Assembly (NCBI RefSeq): GCF_004765785.1
Contig: NZ_SBIT01000001.1
Span: forward strand, 372,001-436,000
Length of the DNA: 64,000 bases
Direction of reading: 5' to 3'
Source: Halorussus ruber
GTDB taxonomy: Archaea; Halobacteriota; Halobacteria; Halobacteriales; Haladaptataceae
Shown: one piece after another, positions 16,644-25,700 of the stretch
Layout: each line of letters begins with the position of its first letter
How positions within the stretch are numbered: the first letter of the stretch is position 1
Notes under the pieces: generated by a model
What the model was told of the DNA's origin: nothing
The model's input: the letters and a program-made list of their open reading frames with translations, nothing else
The model's database searches: none
Translations under genes and position numbers: made by a program

Positions 16644-17501
16644 CTACTCGAACCACAGTTGGCCGAACGATTCGAAGAACGGTCGTCCGGTATCGACCCG
16701 CTCGTAGCGCGCCCGGAGGTCTCGCGCCACGTCGGCCACCGCGTCGGCGTGGGCGTCGAACTCCTCGCGGTACGAGCGCTCTAACCGATTACTGACGTAG
16801 GCCCGGAGCGACTGGTCGCTCTCCAGCGCCTCGAAGACGGTGTCTCGGCCGGTGGGGAGGGTTCGCTCCTCGGGAGCGACGACGTGCCCGAGGAGGACCT
16901 GATTCGAGGCCAGCGCCTCTAGTCCGGCGTCGATGGCGTCCACGTCGCCCAGAAAGTCACTGCACACCACGACCAGCGCCTTCGAGTCGATGGTGGCGGC
17001 GTAGTCGGCAAGCGCGTTCTCGAAGTCGGCTTCGCCGTCGGGGGAAATCTCGTTGCATCGCTCGACCAGCCCCAGCACCTCGCCGCGGTTCGAGCGGCCG
17101 CGGTCGAGTCGCTCGGCGGCGGAGTCGAACACCGCGAATCGGAAGTCGTTGTGTTCGCGGGCGGTGAGGTAGGCGAACCCTAACCCGAGTTTGGCGGCGG
17201 TCTCGAACTTGTGGGCGTCGCCGTCGCCGAAGTCCATCGACGCGCTGGCGTCGACCAGCACGTGGACCGTGAAGTTGCGCTCGGCCTCGAACTGCTTGAC
17301 GTACAACTCGTCGGTCCGGGCGTAGAGGTTCCAGTCGATGAACCGCGGTTCGTCGCCGGGCGCGTACCGTCGGTAGTCGGCGAAGGTCAGGCCCTCGCCG
17401 ACCGCCTCGGTGGTGCGCTCGCCCTGCTGGTTCGACCGGGCGTCTCGGTCGCGGGCGGACTCGAACCGGTCGAGTTCGTCCAGAAAGTCGGTGGTAATCA
17501 T
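16644..17501 (-). CDS. DUF58 (VWA-like) protein
   Basis: A 285-residue DUF58 protein. Its signature is in residues about 40-85: FADYRRYAPGDEPRFIDWNL, followed by the VWA-like metal site HVLVDASASMDFGD (DxSxS). DUF58 proteins accompany MoxR ATPases in bacteria and archaea and are thought to help assemble or fold secreted and membrane complexes. This gene is the last of a seven-gene minus-strand operon (24379 to 16644), and its start overlaps the end of moxR by 4 nt. No membrane helices are seen, so it is probably cytoplasmic, working with the MoxR ring. Confidence 0.88.
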   Translation of the reverse strand: MITTDFLDELDRFESARDRDARSNQQGERTTEAVGEGLTFADYRRYAPGDEPRFIDWNLYARTDELYVKQFEAERNFTVHVLVDASASMDFGDGDAHKFETAAKLGLGFAYLTAREHNDFRFAVFDSAAERLDRGRSNRGEVLGLVERCNEISPDGEADFENALADYAATIDSKALVVVCSDFLGDVDAIDAGLEALASNQVLLGHVVAPEERTLPTGRDTVFEALESDQSLRAYVSNRLERSYREEFDAHADAVADVARDLRARYERVDTGRPFFESFGQLWFE

Positions 17502-18451
17502 CGGTCTGCGACCAGCGCCTCGATTACGTCGTCGGGGGCCAAACCCTCGCGCTCGGCCCGGAAGTCCACCACGACGCGGTGGCGCAGGACCGGCACGGCC
17601 ATCGCGGTCACGTCCTCGCTACTGACGTGGGTCCGGCCCTCGACCAGCGCGCGAGCCTTCGCGGCTCGGACCAAGGACATGCTGGCGCGGGGACTCGCGC
17701 CGTACTCCAAGTCGTCGGCGGTCCGAGTCTCGCGCACGAGGTCCACCGCCGTGTCCCGCAGGTCGTCGGCGATGGGGACCTGATGGGTGAGCTGTTGCAT
17801 CTGGCGGAGTTGCCCGGTCGAGACGCGCTGTTCGACCGAGACCGAGGAGTCCACGTCGCGGGTGTACCGGTCGACGATTTCGCGTTCGGCCTCGGCGTCG
17901 GGGTAGTCCACCAGAATCTTCATCAGGAAGCGGTCGGACTGGGCCTCGGGCAGGGGGTAGGTCCCCTCTTGGTCGATGGGATTCTGGGTCGCCAGCACGA
18001 AGAACGGTTCCGGCAGGTCGTAGGTCTCGTTGCCCGCCGTGACTTGGCCCTCCTCCATCGCCTCAAGCAGGGCCGACTGGGTCTTCGGGGTCGCTCGGTT
18101 GATTTCGTCCGATAGCACGAGGTTGGCGAACACCGGTCCCTTCTCGAAGGTGAACGACCGGCCGGTCTCGGTCTCGCGGACCATCTCGGTCCCGATAACG
18201 TCCGAGGGCATCAGGTCCGGCGTGTTCTGGATGCGCGAGAACGACAGGTCCGTCACCTCCGCCAGCGTCCGGACGAGGAGCGTCTTGCCCAGTCCGGGCG
18301 TACTCTCCAGCAGGGCGTTGCCGTCGCAGAGCAGGCAGGCAAGCACTTGGTCAACCACCTGCTCCTGTCCGACGATTCGCTTGCGGACCTCCGAGCGGAT
18401 GGCCTGAATGCGGTTCGTCACGTCGTCGATGGTCGGTTTTCGGTCGGTCAT
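17498..18451 (-). CDS. MoxR-family AAA+ ATPase
   Basis: A 317-residue AAA+ protein of the MoxR branch. Walker A is TPGLGKTLL near residue 55, Walker B is LVLSDEINRATPKTQSALLE near 112, followed by sensor and arginine motifs (NPIDQEGTYPLPEAQSDRF). The C-terminal lid domain has GASPRASMSLVRAAKA. MoxR proteins act as chaperone-like ATPases together with VWA/DUF58 partners, which flank it here. A 29-bp tandem duplication covers its start codon (18432-18489); the upstream copy carries GTG in place of ATG but reads into a stop after nine codons, so ATG 18451 is the start. Confidence 0.93.
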   Translation of the reverse strand: MTDRKPTIDDVTNRIQAIRSEVRKRIVGQEQVVDQVLACLLCDGNALLESTPGLGKTLLVRTLAEVTDLSFSRIQNTPDLMPSDVIGTEMVRETETGRSFTFEKGPVFANLVLSDEINRATPKTQSALLEAMEEGQVTAGNETYDLPEPFFVLATQNPIDQEGTYPLPEAQSDRFLMKILVDYPDAEAEREIVDRYTRDVDSSVSVEQRVSTGQLRQMQQLTHQVPIADDLRDTAVDLVRETRTADDLEYGASPRASMSLVRAAKARALVEGRTHVSSEDVTAMAVPVLRHRVVVDFRAEREGLAPDDVIEALVADR

Positions 18452-18489
18452 GGGTCGGTTGTCGGTTTTCGGTCGGTCACGGGTCGGTT
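18432..18489. repeat. 29-bp tandem duplication over the moxR start
   Basis: Two direct copies (18432-18460 and 18461-18489) of a 29-bp unit differ at one base, which turns the moxR start codon of the first copy into GTG in the second. A third copy begins but breaks off within 5 nt. It fills the whole gap between moxR and the preceding gene of the operon. Confidence 0.8.
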
Positions 18490-18496
18490 GTCGATT

Positions 18497-19453
18497 TCAA
18501 TCATCGGTCGAGTTCGCCTCCAATCGGTGCGCGTAGCGTTGCACGAGCGCGGCGTCCTCCACCCGGTCGGGCGAGGAGAACCCGGCGCGCTGGGCCTCGA
18601 CGGCCTCGTCACCGCCGGACTCGCCGCCGTCGCGCTCGTAGTTCCAGTCGCGCTCGCCCTCGCCGCCGGGGCTCGCGCTGACCGCGGCCGAGAGGTTCTT
18701 CGACCCCGCGGTCACGTCGGTCGGTTCGCCCAGCACCTCGTCGCCGGATTTCAGTTCGGCGGTCTGGTTCGGGAGCGCGCGCTCGGACGGATTCCCGGCA
18801 GGCCCGCCAGCGCCCGGCCCGCTTTCGGAGACGCCGACGCCCAAATCCACGCCGACGACCGCGGTCTGGACCGTCGCCAGACTCAGCGCGAGCGCGAGAG
18901 CGACGGTCGCGGCGAGTCGGGTCGCGTTCAGCAGGCCGACGCTGGAGGTCTCGCGGAGTTTCTCCAGCACGTCGGCGTAGAGCGCCCGCTCCACGGGGTT
19001 CGGTCGGTCGGGGTGTTCGGAGCCGTCTCCTCGGTCGCCTCGGCCGGATTCGGCCACGTCGCGGGCGGTCCGGAGCGCCTCCCGAATTTCGGGATTGGCC
19101 GCCTCGAACTGCTCGGCGGCGGGTCGGCGCGTCCGGATGCGAAACTCCGCGGCGAACGCGACCGCGCCCGCGACGAGCGCGACCAGCGTGCCGAGGTCGG
19201 GCGCGGGCAGTCCGGCCGAGGAGAACGTCTTTGCGGCGACTTCGGCGTCCAAGGCTGGCACGCCGACCGCGGTGGCCGCGAAATCGACCGCCAGCAGGAC
19301 GCAGACCGCGTCGAGGCTGGCGTAGACCAGCGCCGCCTTTCGGCATTCCCGGCGAATCTCGGCGAGCGCGGCATTGATTTCGTTGCTTTCGGAATTGTCT
19401 TGATTCTCTTTAGACAACTTCTTGTTTGTCTCTGACTCCGAGTCCTCGGTCAT
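18497..19453 (-). CDS. Haloarchaeal membrane protein of the MoxR operon
   Basis: A 318-residue protein, no enzymatic motif recognised. It has about three hydrophobic segments: VYASLDAVCVLLAVDFAATA (about 43-62), LGTLVALVAGAVAFAAEF (about 87-104) and LAATVALALALSLATVQTAV (about 180-199). Between them is a charged cytoplasmic loop (RTRRPAAEQFEAANPEIREA), and the C-terminal 110 residues are polar, Gly/Ser/Glu-rich and probably extracellular. It overlaps the coiled-coil gene upstream by 4 nt. The fixed position between VWA proteins and MoxR suggests a membrane partner of the same complex. Confidence 0.75.
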   Translation of the reverse strand: MTEDSESETNKKLSKENQDNSESNEINAALAEIRRECRKAALVYASLDAVCVLLAVDFAATAVGVPALDAEVAAKTFSSAGLPAPDLGTLVALVAGAVAFAAEFRIRTRRPAAEQFEAANPEIREALRTARDVAESGRGDRGDGSEHPDRPNPVERALYADVLEKLRETSSVGLLNATRLAATVALALALSLATVQTAVVGVDLGVGVSESGPGAGGPAGNPSERALPNQTAELKSGDEVLGEPTDVTAGSKNLSAAVSASPGGEGERDWNYERDGGESGGDEAVEAQRAGFSSPDRVEDAALVQRYAHRLEANSTDD

Positions 19454-20196
19454 CGTCTCACCTCCGCGGAAAGGACGCCGCTGGGAACGCGGGCGGGACT
19501 GCCGAGGTGACGCTCTCCGAGTCGTGTGAGCAGTCCTGCCTCCGACCCCGCGTCCGACCGGCTCCGCCGGAGTCGGTCGGGCCGCGCGTAGTCGTTCGAC
19601 GACGACTCGTTGAGTTCCTCGCGGAGGCGCTCTATCTCCTCGCGGAGGTTCGCTATCGTCCGGTTCTTCCGGATGAGCATCCGCTCGTGGCGGTCGAGCG
19701 TCTCGTTGACGCGCTCAAGCGTCGCGTTGCGTGCCTCGCCCCGCGTTTCGAGGCGCTCGATGGTCTCGTTGAGTTCGTCGGTGCGCTCTTGGGTCTCCTC
19801 GAACTGGCGTTTCAGCCTGTCGCGCTCGTCTTCGAGTTTCGAGAGGCGACTCCGGGCCTGCGAGAGGTCTCGCTCGGTCGAGTCGAGTTCCGACTCGGTT
19901 TCGTTGAGTTGCTCCTCGGTCGCTCGCAACTGCTCGGACACCTCCTCGATGTCCGAGAGCCGAGTCTGGAGCGACTGGTTGATGTTCCGGAGCGTCCGAT
20001 TCAGTTCCGCGACGCGCTGTCGCTTGGCCTCCACCTGCGCCGATAGTTTCTCGTTCTCCTCGGCCAGTTTGCGGTTCTCGGTCCGGAGTTCGTCGACCGA
20101 CTCCTGATAGTAGACGGTCGTCCCGACCAGTCCGACGGCCGACAGCGTGACGAACAGCGCCAGCGCGACGTTGATGGTGTCACCGATGTAGCTCAT
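19450..20196 (-). CDS. Membrane-anchored coiled-coil protein
   Basis: A 248-residue protein. One N-terminal membrane helix (INVALALFVTLSAVGLVGTT, about 8-27) is followed by about 170 residues of almost uninterrupted heptad-type coiled coil rich in Glu, Arg, Leu and Asn (for example ERLETRGEARNATLERVNET), and a basic tail. The start is ATG 20196, overlapping the preceding VWA gene by 4 nt; longer upstream readings in this frame are shadows of that gene. It is probably an outward-facing stalk or spacer in the MoxR/VWA membrane assembly. No homologous function is known to me. Confidence 0.8.
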   Translation of the reverse strand: MSYIGDTINVALALFVTLSAVGLVGTTVYYQESVDELRTENRKLAEENEKLSAQVEAKRQRVAELNRTLRNINQSLQTRLSDIEEVSEQLRATEEQLNETESELDSTERDLSQARSRLSKLEDERDRLKRQFEETQERTDELNETIERLETRGEARNATLERVNETLDRHERMLIRKNRTIANLREEIERLREELNESSSNDYARPDRLRRSRSDAGSEAGLLTRLGERHLGSPARVPSGVLSAEVRR

Positions 20197-22568
20197 GGAA
20201 TCACTCCCTGACCGCGATAGCGTCCGAGTCGCCGGGCGCAGACCTCGCCGACGAGGACCAGCAGGCCCGCCAGCAGGGCGGCCCAGTCCCACGACCGCTC
20301 GACCCGGCGCTCGCGGGTTACCTGTCGCTCGACCGCCGACGCGACGGTCGCTGGCCGATTCGCCGAGAACGCCCGGCCGCCGGTCTGCTCGACGGCCCGC
20401 TTCAGTTCCGGCGAGACGCCGAGCGCGGCGTACTCCGCCGGGTAGTTGACGGCGTAGGCGCTCCCCGAAACCTCCCGATAGCCGACTTCGGTCGGGGTCT
20501 CCTCGGCCTCGTAGCGCCCCGGCGCGACTTCCGAGAACGACAGACTGGCGCTCCCGACGCTCTCCGGCGGCTCGCTGCCAGCGTAGACGAGGGTCGTGGG
20601 TTCGCCGACGCGGGTGTCGGGCGAGGAGACCACGCCGGTCGCCTTGCGCTGCGGGTCGCCGATGGCCCAGTTCACCGACCGCGAGACGAGTAGCGAGTCG
20701 GGCTTGGTCAGCAGGTCCCCGAGGCCGCCCTCGGCCCCGTAGGCGGTGACGCTCGCAACTCTGCCGAGGCCGAACCGCCACGTCGAGATGGCGGGCGCGC
20801 CGTAGCCGGTCGCCACCAGCAGGTCCGCGCTCTCCTTGACGCTGACCTCGTTGACGCCCGACAGCGAGGCCGTCGGCGAGACCCCGCGCGTGACGAAGTG
20901 ACCGTCGTCCACGACGACAGCGTGGTCGCCGTCGTACTGCCGGTTCGCGCCGCCGAACTCGACCCGGAGTCGGTTGGTCTCGTCGGCCAGCAGGAAGGAG
21001 CCGTCGGTCCGGTCGGCGACGCCGCGGAGCAGGCCCTCGTTGACGCTCCCGACGCCGACGCTGACGACCCGGACGTTCCGGTCGGAGAGCTTTCGGGCCG
21101 CCGCGAACGCGGGTTTCGGGGAGTCACGACCGTCGCTCAGGAGGATGACCGTCCCGCCCTCGTCGCCCAGAAGTTTCGACGCCCCGAGCAGTCCCGCGCC
21201 GATGTCCGTGCTGCCGCCGCTCCGGAGGCGTCGAATCTTGTGCTCGAGCCGTCCGCGACCGGAGTCCAGCGACGTGCGGTCCGCGACTCGGTAGGCGTCG
21301 CCGTCGAACGCGACGACGCCGACTTCGTTGCGGTCGCCGAGTTGGCCCAAAACGTCGAGCGCGAGCGCCTTCTGGACCGCCATCCCGGCCTTCGCGCTCC
21401 CCGAGACGTCCACCGCCAGCACGACCCGAGACTTCTGGCCGGTCGAGCCGCCGACCCGGACCGGGAGGAGCGACGAGATGCGGGAGTTGCCGTATCGGCC
21501 CTTCTCGTAGGCGCGTTCGCCGCCGACCACCACGAGGCCGCCGCCGTCGATGACGTGGCTCTGGAGCGCGCCGACGTTCCCGAGGTCGGGTGCGGCGACG
21601 TCCTGAATCACGACCGCGTAGTAGTCGCTCAGGTTCGTCGGGACCGATTTCGCGCGAGTCACGTCGTAGAGTTTCCGGAGGTACGATTCGAGGGCGTAGT
21701 CGCCGCGACTCACGTAGAGGACCCGGGGTTGCTCGACGACTTGCACCGTCTTGCGGGAGGCGTCGTTGACCGCGAAGGCGTCCTCGGTCCCCGAGATGCG
21801 GGCCGTGACTCGGTGCGGGCCGGTCTCGCTGAAGTTGTGCGCGAACGACAACGACCCGTCTTTCGGAACTTTTCGGGAGACGACCTCGGAACCGTCGATA
21901 GTGACCGTGACCCGGGCACCGCTCGGAGTCTTCTCGATGCCAGCCACGCGGACTCCGAACCGACTCTCGACGCCGACGCTGGCCTTCCGCGGCCCGGAGA
22001 GCGTGACGCGGGCGTCGGACCGATTTGCGGTGAGCCGGACCCGATTGATCGTCGCGTTGACCGACTGGGCGAGGTCGCCAGCCCGCGATAGCGACGCGCC
22101 GCCCGTGGTCTGTCCGTCCGAGACCACGAGCAGACTCGCGTTCGGCCGGAGGTTGGCGACGACGCCCTCGCCGACTCGGGACCGGTTTTCGGTGCCGACC
22201 GTGACGCGGTTCACCGCGATGCCCTGCCGTTCGATTCCGGATTCGAGGTCGTCGGCGACCGGCGAGTGGACGCCCATGCTGGCCGACTCGTCCACCAGCA
22301 TCGTGACCTGCGGGTCGCCCGCCGTGGTCGCGGTGGTGACGGTGGTCGGCCCGGCGGCCGCGGTCACGAGGCAGGTCACGACGACGAGTCGAGTCCCGAA
22401 GAGCGCGAGGCGAGCGCGGCGACTCGGTTCGCTGTCGGCCGATTCGTGGTCGGATTTTTCCCCTCCTCGCCGGACGACGAGGACCCAGAGGACGAGCGCG
22501 GCGACCGGCACCGCGCCGAAGACGACCGGCCGGGCGAACTCGATGGCGGTACCGACTGGGAGATTCAT
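20193..22568 (-). CDS. Large VWA-domain membrane protein with GATase-like fold
   Basis: A 791-residue protein. N-terminal helices (VVFGAVPVAALVLWVLVV, about 14-31, and one near 55-75) precede a first VWA-like region with the metal motif TMLVDESASMG (about 90-100). A middle Ig-like part follows, then a ThuA/glutamine-amidotransferase-like piece (GGLVVVGGERAYEKGRYGNS), a second, complete VWA domain with LAVDVSGSAK and STDIGAGLL (about 385-545), and a C-terminal helix (WAALLAGLLVLVGEV). VWA domains bind metal-dependent protein ligands. It shares a TGATG junction with the upstream BatA-like gene, so the two subunits are translationally coupled. Confidence 0.87.
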   Translation of the reverse strand: MNLPVGTAIEFARPVVFGAVPVAALVLWVLVVRRGGEKSDHESADSEPSRRARLALFGTRLVVVTCLVTAAAGPTTVTTATTAGDPQVTMLVDESASMGVHSPVADDLESGIERQGIAVNRVTVGTENRSRVGEGVVANLRPNASLLVVSDGQTTGGASLSRAGDLAQSVNATINRVRLTANRSDARVTLSGPRKASVGVESRFGVRVAGIEKTPSGARVTVTIDGSEVVSRKVPKDGSLSFAHNFSETGPHRVTARISGTEDAFAVNDASRKTVQVVEQPRVLYVSRGDYALESYLRKLYDVTRAKSVPTNLSDYYAVVIQDVAAPDLGNVGALQSHVIDGGGLVVVGGERAYEKGRYGNSRISSLLPVRVGGSTGQKSRVVLAVDVSGSAKAGMAVQKALALDVLGQLGDRNEVGVVAFDGDAYRVADRTSLDSGRGRLEHKIRRLRSGGSTDIGAGLLGASKLLGDEGGTVILLSDGRDSPKPAFAAARKLSDRNVRVVSVGVGSVNEGLLRGVADRTDGSFLLADETNRLRVEFGGANRQYDGDHAVVVDDGHFVTRGVSPTASLSGVNEVSVKESADLLVATGYGAPAISTWRFGLGRVASVTAYGAEGGLGDLLTKPDSLLVSRSVNWAIGDPQRKATGVVSSPDTRVGEPTTLVYAGSEPPESVGSASLSFSEVAPGRYEAEETPTEVGYREVSGSAYAVNYPAEYAALGVSPELKRAVEQTGGRAFSANRPATVASAVERQVTRERRVERSWDWAALLAGLLVLVGEVCARRLGRYRGQGVIP

Positions 22569-24379
22569 CAGAGGTCACCTCGATAGCGCAGGTAGGCCAT
22601 CTCCAGCAGGACGACCAGGACCGCGAGGCCCGCGACTGCTGGCGTCAACTGCTGGGGAACGGTGGTCGTCTCGGTGTCTCCTCCGGCCGCGCCGCCCTCA
22701 GCTTCGGACTCAATCGAGGGAGCCGCGACGTTCGACTCCGCAGCGCTGGCAAGCGACGCGGCGTAGCGCCGCCCGCCGACCTCGTAGGAGCCGACCCGTC
22801 GGAAGGTGAGGAGGCCGGTTTTCCGTTTCCCGGCGGGCGTCTCGACGGTCGCGTTGCCGCCGAGCGGGAGGGTGGTCCCGGTTCGGCGGTTCATCGACGA
22901 CAGCGAGCGCCGCCCGGTGAGTTCGTAGACGACGCGCTTCCAGAACACCGGATAGCGGTAGTTGTGTTCGAACGACGAGTTGTCGGCGGGGTAGCCGTAG
23001 TAGAACACCCGGCCTCCCGAAAGCGGCGCGGCGGCGAGCAGGGGCGTGCCGTTCGCGGTCCGGAGGTGGGCCGTCCCGGCCCGGAGGTCGGCGCGAACGT
23101 AGCCCTCGGGTGCCGGGAAGGTCACGTCCTCGGTCAGGGGCGTCGGCGACGGCTGGCGGACTGTCGGGTCGGTTGCGGTGCCGTTGGGCGCGACGGGGAG
23201 GAGGTCGCCGTAGCCCACCGCCGAGAGGTTCGACTGGGCCTGAATCACGACGCCGCCGCCCGCCGACAAGGTCTCGCGGGCCACGCTGAGCGTCCCGTCG
23301 AGGAGTCTGTCGGGGGCGACTTCGCTGAACACCACGAGGTCGTAGGACTCCGAAATCGACGCTGGCGGATGTTTGACCGTGACCCGCGTCCCCCGGATGA
23401 CCGACAGCGCGGTGGTCAGCGGGCGGTTCTCGTCGTTGGTGACGACCAACACGTCGATGGTCGGCTCCTCGGGTGCCGCGATGGCGAGTCGGTCGTCGGT
23501 CGGGAAAGAGTCGCCGGGCGCGAGTTCGAGGGTCCCGCCGCCCGCCGGGACGGAGAGTCTCGCGGTGGCGACCTCGCCGGGGTCGAGAGTTAGGGACTCG
23601 CTCTCGCCGCCGAGCGTGACCTTCCGGGTCGCTCGGCGCTCGCCGAAGTTCTTGACCCGGACCGAGACGGTGCCGTTGGAGAAGGACGACCCCACGACGC
23701 CGACGTTTTCGGACCCGCCGCCGGAGAACTGCCGGAGTGCGACCGTGTAGCCTCTGGCGCGGGCCGACGCGACCGCGGTCCGCCAGTCGCCGGAGGCGAA
23801 GTCGCTCAGGACCACGATTCGGGCGTCGTCGCCCGCGACGGCCGCGGCGCGACTGACGGCCTCGCGGAGGTCGCTCGTCCCGGCGGTGACTCGCAGGTCC
23901 GAGAGCGCGGCCTTCGCCTCGGTCGGCGGAGCGCGCCGGGTGGGGACCGTCGTCTCCGCGCCCGCGACGACGACCGAGGTCTCTGAGGTCACGGCGTCCT
24001 CCGCGGCCTGTACGGCTCGGTCGAAGCGCGTTTTTTCGCCCGCTTCGGTCGCCATGCTCGCGGTCGCGTCCACCACGACCACGGTCTCGGAGACCGTCTC
24101 GCGCTCGGAGACGGGGACGTAGGGCGCGGCCAGCGACACCGCGACGAGGAGGACGGCGAGCAACTGGAGCGCGAGCAGGGCGTTGCGCTGGAGTCGTCGG
24201 AGCGCGGGGTGGCGGCGACGCTCCTCGCGGTCCCCGAGCAGGAACTCGACCGCGGGGAAGGCGACCTCCTCGGGGTCGGGTTTGAGCAGGTAGAGCGCGA
24301 TTATCGGGAGCGCCGCGGCGACCGCGGCGAGGCCCAGCGGCCGGAGGAACACCGACGAGAGGGCGTCTGCCAGCGTCAC
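22568..24379 (-). CDS. BatA-like VWA membrane protein
   Basis: A 603-residue protein and first gene of the MoxR operon. The N-terminus has the BatA-type double helix: PLGLAAVAAALPIIALYLLK with the conserved PDPEEVAFPAVEFL loop, then LLALQLLAVLLVAVSLAAPY. A VWA domain follows with the metal motif VVVVDATASM (about 98-107). A long beta-rich, probably extracellular part with an amidotransferase-like segment comes next, and a C-terminal helix near residues 570-595 (AVAGLAVLVVLLEMAYL). BatA/B proteins are implicated in stress tolerance and envelope complex assembly with MoxR. Its promoter must lie in 24380-24640, where no clear TATA box was recognised. Confidence 0.85.
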   Translation of the reverse strand: MTLADALSSVFLRPLGLAAVAAALPIIALYLLKPDPEEVAFPAVEFLLGDREERRRHPALRRLQRNALLALQLLAVLLVAVSLAAPYVPVSERETVSETVVVVDATASMATEAGEKTRFDRAVQAAEDAVTSETSVVVAGAETTVPTRRAPPTEAKAALSDLRVTAGTSDLREAVSRAAAVAGDDARIVVLSDFASGDWRTAVASARARGYTVALRQFSGGGSENVGVVGSSFSNGTVSVRVKNFGERRATRKVTLGGESESLTLDPGEVATARLSVPAGGGTLELAPGDSFPTDDRLAIAAPEEPTIDVLVVTNDENRPLTTALSVIRGTRVTVKHPPASISESYDLVVFSEVAPDRLLDGTLSVARETLSAGGGVVIQAQSNLSAVGYGDLLPVAPNGTATDPTVRQPSPTPLTEDVTFPAPEGYVRADLRAGTAHLRTANGTPLLAAAPLSGGRVFYYGYPADNSSFEHNYRYPVFWKRVVYELTGRRSLSSMNRRTGTTLPLGGNATVETPAGKRKTGLLTFRRVGSYEVGGRRYAASLASAAESNVAAPSIESEAEGGAAGGDTETTTVPQQLTPAVAGLAVLVVLLEMAYLRYRGDL

Positions 24380-24639
24380 GGCTCAGGGGCCACCTCCGGA
24401 GCGCAGAGCGGAGCGAGCGAGGAGCTGTCGCCGGGCGAAATGGACGGGGCTACGGCTTCTGACCATCGTTGGTGAGTCGCCCGCGTTCGGAGCTGTTGGA
24501 GGGCCGACGGGCGATTTGGTGGTTGTGAGAACGGATAGTGTAAATACTTTTTCATCAGGCGGCGTTCGGACGAGGGGGACCCGACTCGACGGTCGCTCGG
24601 ACCGTCGGTGACGCGCTATCTCGGCGTCACGTTCGCTAC

Positions 24640-24912
24640 CCCGGCATCACGTTCGCTATCCTGGCGTCACGTTGCCAGACCGTTGCGGGACCCGGAAGAA
24701 GACCGTGTCGTCGGTCTCGCCGTCCGCCTCGACCGTCAGCGTGTAGAGGGCCGGGTTCCAGACCGTCGGTGTCCATCGCAACCGACCAGTTGCCGTCGGT
24801 GTTCCAGTTGTCGGTCCAGACGACCGGGACGCGCCCGGCCGACGGCCCGGAGATGGCCTCGACCCGGATGGTGTTGTCGCACGGGAGCAGGTTGGTGTAG
24901 CCCGCGACAATT
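24640..24912 (-). pseudogene. Frameshifted remnant of a secreted haloarchaeal protein gene
   Basis: Two adjacent frames each read like half of one protein. Frame A gives IIVAGYTNLLPCDNTIRVE then VVWTDNWNTDGNWSVAMDTD to GLEPG. Frame B continues NPALYTLTVEADGETDD and VFFRVPQRSGNVTPG. The switch occurs at about 24750-24755, where one extra C (or loss of two bases) breaks GLEPG-xYTLTVEADG. The 5' end is also missing: before IIVAGYTN the sequence stops looking like protein. This is a broken C-terminal fragment of what appears to be a beta-sandwich surface protein. The surrounding 24380-25030 holds no other gene. Confidence 0.6.
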
Positions 24913-25030
24913 ATCCCTGTTCGGGCGCGAGGCGAGTCAGTCGTCCGGTTCGACGGTCGAACCGTCCCGCGAGGGTCGCCGCGGGGTAGCGGTGGCCGCG
25001 ATGACGGCTTGACGGCGGGTCGAGCGATTT

Positions 25031-25417
25031 TCAGGAGGTGACGACGACGTCCACTTTCCTGGTCCGCGGGCCGTCGCACTCCACGAGCAGTATCGACTGC
25101 CACGTCCCGGTGGCCAGTTCGCCGTCCTCGACCGGGACGCTGACCGACTCGCCCAGCACGGTGGCCCGGAGGTGGGCGTCGGCGTTGTCGTCGATTCGGT
25201 CGTGGCGATAGTCGCCGTCGCTCGGTGCAAGGTCCTCGGCGAACTCCTCGATGTCCTCCAGCAGTCCGGACTCGGCCTCTTGGACGACCACCCCGGCGGT
25301 GGTGTGACGGACGAAGACGGTGCAGACGCCCGACGAGACGGAGTCCGGAATCTCGTCGGCCACGCGGTCGGTCACGTCCACGACCTCGGTTCGGTCGCTG
25401 GTCTCGACGCGGAACAT
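25031..25417 (-). CDS. YjbQ family protein (UPF0047)
   Basis: A 128-residue single-domain protein of the YjbQ/UPF0047 family. The signature near the middle is CTVFVRHTTAGVVVQE, and the C-terminal strand motif is TGTWQSILLVECDGPR with RKVDVVVT at the end. Bacterial members complement thiamine-phosphate synthase defects and the family is annotated as a secondary thiamine-phosphate synthase; the true activity is uncertain. The start at 25417 (MFRVETSDRTEVVDV) is preferred over 25432 because homologues begin there. It is monocistronic and followed by the remnant gene. Confidence 0.87.
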   Translation of the reverse strand: MFRVETSDRTEVVDVTDRVADEIPDSVSSGVCTVFVRHTTAGVVVQEAESGLLEDIEEFAEDLAPSDGDYRHDRIDDNADAHLRATVLGESVSVPVEDGELATGTWQSILLVECDGPRTRKVDVVVTS

Positions 25418-25546
25418 ACCAAACGGTCGCACGGCGAACCCCGTAGTTGCACCGGAGGACCGGGCTTTGGGAAATGTTTTGTTGTGTTTAAGGCTTGTAA
25501 TCCGTTGTGTATCAAAGCCTTCGGACTCGTTCGGAACCTACTGACC

Positions 25547-25700
25547 GGCGCGCGCTGGCGCGGCTTTATGCCGCGCCATCGTCGCGCGAGGGACGAGCAA
25601 CGCAGGCCACAGGCCGAGTAGCGCAGGAGGTTGGGGAGGTGTGAGGGCCGTGCTGTGCGGTGCTGTGCGGTAGACGCCTCGGCTCAAGCCTGAAGCTAGC
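25547..25700 (+). repeat. Dispersed repeat family C, copy C1
   Basis: An intergenic element running from GGCGCGCGCTGGCGC to GCCTGAAGCTAGC. It includes a hairpin with arms TGGCGCGGC and GCCGCGCCA around TTTAT (25556-25578), the box TCGCGCGAGGGACGA, and GGTTGGGGAGGTGTGAGG followed by TGCTGTGCGGT. The same ends and boxes recur at 37795-37965, in inverted orientation at 39836-40091, and in part at 43677-43767. No reading frame spans it. Confidence 0.75.

Noticed and set aside
24636-25103. Intact 155-residue gene on the minus strand
   Set aside because: Its ends are arginine/proline-rich noise and the recognisable domain switches frame in the middle, so it is a remnant rather than a gene.
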